Shown in pieces: positions 22,663 to 31,173 of a stretch of DNA of 64,000 bases. The translations under genes were made by a program, and so were the position numbers. Position 1 is the first letter of the stretch. Each line of letters begins with the position of its first letter. Under the pieces are notes generated by a model. The model saw only the letters and a list, made by a program, of their open reading frames with translations, was not told the origin of the DNA and did not search any database. This stretch comes from Hofstenia miamia. Its lineage: Eukaryota > Xenacoelomorpha > Acoela. The stretch spans positions 1,227,677 through 1,291,676 of the forward strand of contig SCFE01000078.1 in NCBI GenBank assembly GCA_004352715.1. Reading direction: 5' to 3'.

Positions 22663-23257
22663 ATATAACTACTTCCAGCGGACGTGTAGATTATGTAATA
22701 ATTTATATCGACAATTTCATATTAATGTCATGGATGGATCGCTGAATTACCAAGCTGCAATAGATACTTTATGTGTGTTTGCAGCTCCTGCATTTCCAAA
22801 GGGCACCGTAATTTCAATCTTCTTTAAAACATAATTTGTGTTTTAAATTATTAGATAACATAATAAAATTTTATTTTGTTATAATGAAACAATTCAATTT
22901 ATGATGGCATTGTCACCCAGGAACATAAAATGGAGTTTACTGTAATTAGGAAAAATTCAAAAGTTTTACATAACATGACAATTACGCTAATTCAATATAT
23001 TATATGAAATAAGTATTGGTATGTTTTTAACAATGCAATTAAAATTGGAATATCAATAATGAAACTGATGTGAAATTAGGAATTTGATAAGTGTTCCTTC
23101 GGTTAATTATAGAAAATTCACTTAAACCAGAATCCTTATACTCACAAAGAAAGAAATAATTAGAAAAAATATTGTCAATTGGTGGTTATTAGTGGCTAAA
23201 ATTGCCGATACTGTCACTGCTTCTTAACTGGTGGATAACAATTGCACTCATTTCCTA

Positions 23258-23292
23258 CCAGTGGACCACTGGTGATTGCTACATGGGGCAAT
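23258..23292. repeat. Palindrome-bearing short repeat, copy 3
   Basis: CCAGTGGACCACTGG, a perfect palindrome apart from its centre, followed by TGATTGCTACATGGGGCAAT. Same orientation as the copy at 21255; together they bracket the LINE fragment. Confidence 0.55.
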
Positions 23293-23505
23293 ATTGCTGT
23301 AACTAAAAATATCTTCAAAATTACATAAAAAATTCGGAATTTACGTTGACTCATTTTTACAGGCCAATATTCTTGAATATTTTGTATTTTGAAGAGGTGA
23401 CTGGAGAATAAAGTTCTTCACACATTTGTAGTGAATTAAATATTGAAATATTCATAGTGCAGGAAATCATATCCAATCACTTATTACATTTAACTGTTGT
23501 TTTTT

Positions 23506-23519
23506 CTTCCCTCCAATAA
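23506..23519 (+). promoter_or_regulatory. Shared upstream box of the cysteine-rich pair, copy 1
   Basis: CTTCCCTCCAATAA, 22 bases before the proposed ATG. The same box with one change stands 13 bases before the ATG of the neighbouring paralogue. It may be a pyrimidine tract for splicing or a 5'-UTR or promoter element; sequence alone does not decide. Confidence 0.45.
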
Positions 23520-23541
23520 ATTTGTAGCACTATATTTTAAA

Positions 23542-23934
23542 ATGCAAGCAATTTCTACAGTCATCTGTATACTTACATACATTGCCAACGTATTATGTAA
23601 TGCTTCAAGCTGTGCAATAGAAAATGACTGTCAAAAGAAGGGAACTTACAGTTCATATTGTTGCCACTTGGACAATCAACATTTCTGTTGCCCTTTTGAT
23701 TTGGAAGAAAATTGCACTAAACCTCTATTTAAAATATTTAAAGAAGCAATAGAATCATGTTCTAGCAGTCGCATTGACTGCTGTATTTTAGAAAGATTAA
23801 CTCCAAACGACGAATTATTTTTAAAACCTAGATCATCACGGAGACCTACAGATTTGATCGAATTTTTTACTATAGCATTTGTTATAACAACATTTCTTAT
23901 TTTATGTTTGTTTTTTCATTTATTAGTTAAGTAA
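23542..23934 (+). CDS. Cysteine-rich single-pass membrane protein, tandem paralogue 1
   Basis: A 130-residue protein I do not recognise. The ATG at 23542 is chosen over an earlier in-frame codon because it starts a clear signal peptide (MQAISTVICILTYIANVLC). The ectodomain has ten cysteines (about residues 24, 30, 40, 41, 49, 50, 58, 73, 80, 81), including three CC pairs, and an NCT glycosylation sequon at 57. A hydrophobic segment at about residues 106-126 (FFTIAFVITTFLILCLFF) ends four residues from the C-terminus, so it is a type I membrane protein with almost no cytoplasmic tail. AATAAA follows 33 bases after the stop. The neighbour 217 bases downstream is a paralogue of exactly the same length, with eight cysteines in register. 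Both are intact while every transposon gene nearby is broken, which suggests selection. Function unknown; a secreted/GPI-like cell-surface or immune role would be guesswork. Confidence 0.7.
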   Translation: MQAISTVICILTYIANVLCNASSCAIENDCQKKGTYSSYCCHLDNQHFCCPFDLEENCTKPLFKIFKEAIESCSSSRIDCCILERLTPNDELFLKPRSSRRPTDLIEFFTIAFVITTFLILCLFFHLLVK

Positions 23935-24124
23935 AACATCGATGATAAGCACAAGACTTTCACGAAAATAAATAGCTACAAATTTTTAGGATGTCAAAGA
24001 TATCTCTTAAAAAAAATTTACATTTAGTGAAAATAGAATGTTGGTTGAATTAAACATTAAAGGGCTCTAAAGAATATAAATTAATACATCATCTATTCCA
24101 ATAGACACTAAAGATTGAATTTCG

Positions 24125-24138
24125 CTTCCCTCCATTAA
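24125..24138 (+). promoter_or_regulatory. Shared upstream box of the cysteine-rich pair, copy 2
   Basis: CTTCCCTCCATTAA, one base different from the box before the first paralogue. The flanking DNA of the two genes is otherwise dissimilar, so the box stands out. Confidence 0.45.
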
Positions 24139-24151
24139 CATTGTTGTGAAA

Positions 24152-24544
24152 ATGGAAACGGTGGTAACATTAATGTGCATAGTTACAATGTTTTTAAAAA
24201 TAATGCCTATTGCTTCCAACTGCAGAGCAGACGATTGCGATATACATGGAACTCACAAACTTCATTGCTGGGATGTCCTAAATCAAAACTTTTGCCTTCC
24301 CTTCAATTTCAATATCACATGTGGTACGATTTTGTCGAATTACTTAAAGCATTTCATGCAGATATGCAACAAGTTGGAGCCCAGTTTTACCTGTTGCCTT
24401 GTTAATAGAATACAAGGTCTTAGTAACTTGACATCAAGGTTCGAAGACATTTTGGATGGGGAATTTTTTTATTTTGCAATGGTGACTTTCATTCTCGCAG
24501 CATTTCTCATGTTATGTCTTGCTATGAAGTTTAAAGGCAAATAG
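24152..24544 (+). CDS. Cysteine-rich single-pass membrane protein, tandem paralogue 2
   Basis: A 130-residue paralogue of the preceding gene. The start at 24152 gives a signal peptide (METVVTLMCIVTMFLK, cleavage likely near residue 22). Cysteines at about 24, 29, 39, 48, 57, 72, 81 and 82 align with those of paralogue 1; it lacks the second Cys of two CC pairs (Trp at 40, Leu at 49), which would remove one disulfide. Shared positions beyond Cys include DC, GT, HC or CCH, N-Q-x-FC, PF, and CC-x2-x-R. Sequons NIT (about 54) and NLT (about 94) suggest glycosylation. A C-terminal membrane helix lies at about 108-125, with a short basic tail (KFKGK). ATTAAA near 24650 may be the polyadenylation signal. 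Overall identity to paralogue 1 looks low (my estimate, about a quarter), so the duplication is old. Confidence 0.7.
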   Translation: METVVTLMCIVTMFLKIMPIASNCRADDCDIHGTHKLHCWDVLNQNFCLPFNFNITCGTILSNYLKHFMQICNKLEPSFTCCLVNRIQGLSNLTSRFEDILDGEFFYFAMVTFILAAFLMLCLAMKFKGK

Positions 24545-24748
24545 TGAAAAGTTGAAAGTAAATGAAAATGCTTGACTTGAATATATCTTTGAGAAATTAT
24601 CATTCTAATGTGTAATTACTAAACATCCATTTTGTAAATTAACCTTAAAATTAAACATTTAATATGTTATTTGCTGCCTAACATTTTCTTAGTATAATCA
24701 GATGCTTTAACATATTGTTATCAAGAAACCTACAATACAATATATATA

Positions 24749-25095
24749 CGAGGGGTGTTCCAAAAGTAACGAGAATTTATCTCTAACTTTTAAGTGAATA
24801 ATTTAAATGACTTGAAACTTCGGCCATTGTATGATTACAACTAGAGCTACATGTGGTGCAAATTTCAGCTTGATTGGGACACTTACCCTGGAGTTGTATA
24901 CAATTGAAAATGCTTAAAATTTAAAACAAAATACGATTTAGAAAAGGCAATTTTGTTGAGAACTAAACGACAAAAACAAACAAATCAAAGTTATTCAACC
25001 GAGTTTTCGTCGACACTTTGTGCACGCTCCACATATTCACCTTTCAATTTGACACATTTTTCATAGCGCTGTAACTGTTTGTTGAATCCTTATTC
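24749..25095 (-). mobile_element. mariner 3' end with transposase C-terminus
   Basis: CGAGGGGTGTTCCAAAAGTAACG directly after TA (24747-24748) is a mariner-type terminal repeat. On the minus strand, codons from about 25090 to the TAA at 24991-24993 read FNKQLQRYEKCVKLKGEYVE, matching the tail of mariner transposases (the 'RW-KC---GDY-E' region). Everything upstream of the tail, including the catalytic DDD core, is absent. A 5'-truncated relic. Confidence 0.75.
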
Positions 25096-26934
25096 CCAAA
25101 AAGTCCAAAGCAAATAACCATATTTTTATGACAAAATGCTTTACAGCAAACAAGATAGTATCTGCAAAAAATCTAATTGGCGTAAACCGTGGTTTCAGTG
25201 AATATTTAACAGTTTCAAAGTGTTAGTGTTTCAAGGCTAGATGCAGTAGATTTTCTACAAACTATAAAACGAACTTCACTAAGTTCATTGTTGTGGAGTT
25301 ATTAATTTAGACAAACTATTAGCAAAACTTTACAGTTAAGTAATACCTTGAATAGACACAAGTTAAATCTGTTCAATATATATTTCTCAAATTTTGTATT
25401 AGTATATTTTCATTAATCTTGCGATTGCAATTCTTTAGGTTAACAATATAAATGAGAAGAAGTCATTCTGAAGAAACAAATTTCAATTCAAATGCATTTG
25501 AATTGATAATCTTAGCCTACACAAAGTGTATATTGCTATATACTGGATATTGAACAACTGATCATGAATTGAAAACTTTTTCAGCTTAGACTTTACTCTT
25601 AAACTAATACTTACTTAGGTGAATTTGTTATATTATAAATAATGAGAATAATGTATTCATATTTTTCCATTTCTTAGACAGTGTAAAGAATGCGTAGATG
25701 TCATGCATAATCACATTTACATCAAGGTTTTACTTGAAGGACTGAAAGATATGTCTTTGGTCCAAAACAATTCGTTCAAACATCGTGATAAAATGAGTTC
25801 ATTAAATTTCAAATAATTTTTAGTAAATATTAAATTACAATACAGCACTTTACCATCATTGGACTTGTGAATTGCAAAATTAAATTTCGTGAAATTTATA
25901 GCATATATAGTATATGTCAATTAAGTATCTTTCTTGTGAACACTTGTTTAATCATTGATTATGATTGCATGAATTTGAAAATTTCTTCAGTTTAGTAAAA
26001 TTTTTTAGCATCACAAACTTATAAAAAACCAATCTTCTGTTGCACGCATTCAAACAAACCAAATTTATTGCAGTTTCAGGAACTAGAATCTTGAAAAACC
26101 GTTCCTACTTGCCCCAGCCTCCCATATGGCCTTCAAAAAAACGAATAAATTGCTCGTTCATTCAATAGGCTTTGTATTAGTAGTAAATCAAAAATACAGA
26201 AATATTTAATACTTAATATTAATAAGAGAACATTGGAAATGTGTAGGAAACAACATGATCGAAGAGTTTGCTGATCAGGAGATTCGTCATGTCACTGAGA
26301 CATTTGACTGTGGTAAGATTATAATGTGACTTTTTTGTAGAAAACTAAGTGCGCCCGGAGATTCGATGATCTAAAATCATCAAAGTGAAAAACTGCTGAA
26401 ATTCTGTAGTTGGTTTTACACCCTACATTATTACATATCTTTTCTTCATTAAATTTTAGTGGATGGCAAGCCTGAACATACAACATTGCGGGATAGATTT
26501 TTTAACAGTATTATTGATTGCAGAATGTAAAAGTTTTATTCAAAAATCAATGGTTAACTATTTTGAGAAATTTTCGTAAACCAATAAAAACTACGTCTCT
26601 TCGATGATTAGTGCTTTAGTGTTTCCAAGTAGTGAACAATGGTCATGCATTAAGAACATAATCATCACAATAAACAATAATATGATTTCAAAAAAGAAAA
26701 TTACAAAACATTGTAAACTTTTTTGCAATGATAAATTAACAATACTGTCTAAGATTCTTCGAAAATAAAAATTTGCATTTCGACTACGATCTTCACCACA
26801 CAATAAAATAATACTTGAAAATAATCAGCAAAAATAGTGATGAACTACAATTCACTGCTAATAATTGGTTTAAAAATAAAACCACACTAGATGGGGCCAG
26901 GTACTTTATTAATTTTTACTAAACCTGTCTCATT
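25096..26934. other. Intergenic, nothing recognised
   Basis: About 1.8 kb of AT-rich DNA. Minus-strand open frames at 25717-25920 and 26591-26803 show no motif, and their composition fits chance. Confidence 0.45.
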
Positions 26935-27465
26935 AAGATGCAAGGAACGCTACTGGAACCACAGACCGCAAAACTTTACTCAAGATATCGGGTATGAACC
27001 TAAAAACATTCTACAGAAACTTCAAAAAGTTGACTGAATCAAGCACGCTAAAAAGGAACAAAGAAATGGGCAACCCCTCAAATTGACTGGAAATGAACGG
27101 AAACGTTTTGTCAAAATTGCTTAACAAACCCCATTGAAATCAACCCCTCATCTAAACACAAAGTTTCAAGAAACCCATAACAAAGTTCTCTCAAAATCGA
27201 TAGTGTACCGAGAACTTTCAAAGGCAGGGATCTTAAAAAAGGGGGGAAGAAAATGCCAGTATTGACAGAAAAACAGAAAGAAAACGTTTTTAGCTTCTGT
27301 GAAATATGGTCGATGGAGGGATTTTTCAGAAGTGTTTTCATAACCGTTAAATCTATGTTTCAGCTACATAGAAACAACATTTCTCATTGGTCTACGACAG
27401 CCAACGCCTTTCAAGCCATATCTAAAATTTTCCCAAAAATTATTTGTTTGGAGTGCTTTGAGTTA
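26935..27465 (+). pseudogene. Tc1/mariner-superfamily transposase, N-terminal fragment
   Basis: Two helix-turn-helix segments are readable in different frames: first GTTDRKTLLKISGMN...FYRNFKKLTES (about 26955-27050), then after a frameshift PLKLTGNERKRFVKIA, a TAA (27121-27123), and PHLNTKFQETHNKVLSKSIV with YRELSKAGILKKGGRK (about 27150-27250). This is the paired DNA-binding domain and linker of a Tc1-like protein, followed by MPVLTEKQKENVFSFCEIW leading into the catalytic domain. The catalytic core and terminal repeats were not found. It is a different subfamily from the two other Tc1 copies in the window. Confidence 0.65.
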
Positions 27466-30297
27466 TAAAGGCAATCATAAGTTAAGAAAATAATTTCCGA
27501 TTCTTTAGGTACCTTTCCCATCTTTTCGAATATACTTTAATTGCCTAAAATATGATGTTTGAGATTTTGGCTAGTTTCAGTCTAGATGACTACAGGATTT
27601 AAATATTTTAATAGTCAACGGAATAGTTCAATGATCATTTGTAGCTGAGGTAAGCATGATTTAAACAGCATTTTCCAAATCCTAAAGTATGCTTTTATGT
27701 GTATTCGTTTGATAGCATAGAATGAGCTGTTTGGAGATACTTGTCAGCTTTAATTTCTAAAGGAAGGTAACTCGTCTTTAGAGATTTATTGTGAAATAAA
27801 TCAACCACTTTAACAATTCATCAAAAACATCATAGGAAAACATTAGTCTTATGCGGTAAATATCATACTGAAAAAAAATTAAATACAGGAGACTATACAT
27901 GCATATGAAAAACAGTAATTCTCAATGTTTCCGTAGCCTGAATGCATAAAATTACAAATTGAATATTTTACCAAAATTGTTCGTATAAATTGAATTTTGT
28001 TCTTTCACACTGTTTGCCTAACAAAACCGTCTTGAATAAATAAGTTCGAGGGGGGTTCGGAAAGTAATTAGAAAAAGACAATATTCAAAATTTTATTTTT
28101 CATAAAACATTTGTGCTAAACTGACATCGACGCCATCTAATGCTTAAAAGCAGAGAATTTCTCTAATATTCAATCCAACAAACAACGTTGGTCATATGTG
28201 GCATTTTTTTATATAAATTAAATTCATAAAAACATAATTTTTTCCAATCCTATAATGATGTTTTACTATACACTAAAAAACTATAGTGAGCAAACACGAT
28301 GTTATACAAAAATCTGAATATTCAAAAAAATAGTTAATCTTTTCTATTCTATTCTTCAGGCACAGCAATACATTTTAGTTCAAATTTTCAACATTACATT
28401 CAAACATATTCACTAAGAGATGTGACCATGACTCACGATTTTCAATTACCTGATGGACTTTAATATATTTTTTGAAATGTGGAAAAATGGTTGCCTTTTG
28501 AAATGAACATTGGCAAATAAAGGATAAATTAACAATATTAGACAATTAAATAAAATATTGCACTGATACTTAGTTTTAACTATTCTATCAAGTGACCTAA
28601 GAAGTTTTTTCGATTTTTATAGGGAAAACTAAGTATGCATATGTAAATTCTTAAATGTATTTATCCATCAATATACGAACCAACACATTGTACGACTTTC
28701 TACTAATGATCTTACGACTTAGTAATGCAATTCTTGTAATATTCCTTAGTTTTACTAGCAAAAAGTTATCTTTTTGAAGCAATCTTTAATAATTGTCTTC
28801 TTCATATGATTAATTAAGCTTAAAAACAAGTAAAAATCTGTTGGAGAGAGGTTTAGTGAATCCGGTAAATGAAGCATATTCAAACACTTTAGCTCTGTTA
28901 TTTTGTAAAGGGTAATTTTTCAGACCAGTGGGAAAGCATTAGCAGTATGCTAGCAGTAATGGCTTCATTCAATTTTAAATAATCATAGCGAATTATTCCC
29001 TGCCATGTTCATAATGAAAAGAGTGGTGCATTTGAAGCCCGTGACAAGGGATAGCCAAAAATGTTTTCTTATCTTATGATATTTCGCATTGTTCCCATTT
29101 GATGACCTTGGTCAGAAACTTGAAATTTTTCAATCACACAATAAATGCACAATGTAGGGGGGTCAAATTTATGCTGAAGTCAGTGATGCATAGGTCAAAT
29201 ATCAACTGAAAGACGTATATTAGGAAATAGAGAAAACACGTAAAAAATTGGTCGATTTACAGTTGCAATAAAAATTGCGAAACAACAGTAAAACCAATGG
29301 TGAAGCTGCAAAGCAATAAAAAATACCATATAGATTTAAACACTCAATGAAGGAAATTTAAATGAAATAAAGAACAACCACCAAGCATGCATTTAAAAAA
29401 AAATATGTTCATTTTTTAGCCTACTAAGAGCACATTTTAGATGTGGCAATTGTCGCTTCGCCATCTGGTAAAAATGCAGTCTTATGGGGTCATTACTTTG
29501 ATTAAACCCTGGAGCAAGTTCCTGACACGTTACAAGTTGATTTCGGTATTTTTGGTTTGTTATTAACTAAACAGCTGGATTACAAATATGTTGAAAAAAA
29601 TCGGCAAAAACTTTTTTGATTACCAAATACAGATTATACAAAAGTAATACATTTTTATCACAACCGTTTTTTCTCTTGTATACGTGTGCCAGAGTATCCA
29701 TGAGTTGCGCAGGCTGAGATTTTCATTTGAAGTGGTGAGTTTGCGCTGCCAGGGATTTGAATAAATTAAAATTAGATGAAATGTGTGAGCAAATATTTTT
29801 AGGCAAACTTAGGCTGATGCAACGTGGTGGCTTCATATTAAAAAGTAATCTTGGGCCCCATAGATTTCATTCTTTTTAATTCTCTGGACCACGTGATTCT
29901 AGGCTTAAAAATGCAGGCACACTGAATCCGAGCTCTTTCATATTTGTCTCTGCTGGTTTTCCTCTTTATTATTATCGAAATCTTTTAGTTGTAGTAAAAG
30001 GAAAATCTTGTATGTGGTGAGAACAAGAGATAATTTAAATTTAATCTTTAACTGATTTCTTGAAATTGTATTTAATAAATGTTTGGTCAAACTATATTTT
30101 TTCTAAACGAGACTGATGTTAAAACGAACTTTTTCTAATCTTAATAACAGTTTGAAGTACGTCAGATCAGCAAAAAATATAGAGGTTTAGAAATATTTCT
30201 AGTATTTAGCTGTATTTTTGAAATGTCGATTTATACATTTTACGAAATCAGTTCATCCTTTTCTTTATAAAATTGAATTTTAAAACGACATTTTGTA
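27466..30297. other. Gene-poor intergenic DNA
   Basis: About 2.8 kb without a supported gene, apart from a mariner-like end at 28048. The scattered open frames are short and low in complexity. No RNA gene was recognised. Confidence 0.45.
28048..28110. mobile_element. mariner-type terminal repeat, solitary
   Basis: CGAGGGGGGTTCGGAAAGTAAT resembles the terminal repeat at 24749 (CGAGGGGTGTTCCAAAAGTAAC), in the same orientation. No transposase coding sequence could be read in the following 250 bases, so the internal length is unknown. Confidence 0.4.
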
Positions 30298-30425
30298 CTT
30301 ACTGTCATTTTTCTTCAATAAAGTCTTTGTTGCAGTCAAAAGAGTCTTAGTTGCATTCAATTATGTAAATTTGCTTTCAATAAAGTATGTTGCATTCAAG
30401 AGCCAGTATTGCTTTGAAAAAGTCT
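30298..30425 (+). repeat. Left arm of inverted repeat flanking the pogo-like element
   Basis: ACTGTCATTTTTCTTCAATAAAGTCT followed by repeated TTGCATTCAA words. The reverse complement of 34155-34250 carries the same blocks in the same order. The arm is 750 bases outside the pogo element's left end. Confidence 0.55.
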
Positions 30426-31173
30426 TCATATAGTTAAAATTACCATTTATTTGATAATTGAAAAAATCAGTAAAAATGCAAAAATTATATATAAAAATTC
30501 ATTGCACGATATACTTTTTGCAACAAAATATTTATTGTCAATAAGATAGTTTGTCTAAAAGAGTTAATAGCAGTGTAAGAAAAGAAAATTACATTTTATT
30601 TCTTAAAAGGCGATATCTAGAACCATTACATTCGTGTGAAAACGGTTTTCCCTCCTTGCACTAGCTGTATAATCCGCAATATCATTGCAAATACGCATAA
30701 GTCATTGAACCTTTCGAAGTAGACAAATATATCAATAGTAGCAACAATTAATAAGGCAGACATAGCATATTACAATATACAATACACGCCTGTAAGAACT
30801 GGGAATTTTCAAATGTTTGAATGAAATATAGATCCTATATGTATCCTAGACAATCTAGGATACACCGTGTTAGACTTATCTCGTGGAAGAACTATAAAAT
30901 TAGACAATCATTAAATGAAACTCACGTGAAAATTCATGAAAAAAGGTTTGGTGTGATTACATCTGAAGTTGCGAAGGATATTCATAGGAATATGCTTTGT
31001 TAAAGTACTTGAATAAACAAGCAAACGGAGGAAATAAATAACGGTTGTGTCATTCAAACATTTTTGGAATTAATTCATAACCAAGTGACAAAAAGTCTTT
31101 TATAAATTTTCTTTTGCATTTTTTACAGATTTTTTCGAGAATCAAATAAAGGGTAGTTTATTTCGTTTATATA
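30426..31173. other. DNA between inverted-repeat arm and pogo-like element
   Basis: AT-rich. The open frame at 30821-31003 (60 codons) has no motif. Nothing else is recognised. Confidence 0.4.

Larger units (their letters stand above)
22663..23541. other. Spacer between LINE fragment and cysteine-rich gene pair
   Basis: Mostly featureless AT-rich DNA. It holds the third CCAGTGG palindrome (23258) and, just before the first gene, a pyrimidine-rich stretch (TTGTTTTTTCTTCCCTCC) ending in TTTGTAG that could be either promoter-proximal sequence or a splice acceptor. Confidence 0.4.

Noticed and set aside
23542-24544. Reading the cysteine-rich pair as venom-type toxins or antimicrobial peptides
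   Set aside because: Both have a strong C-terminal membrane helix, and the cysteine spacing matches no toxin framework I recognise.
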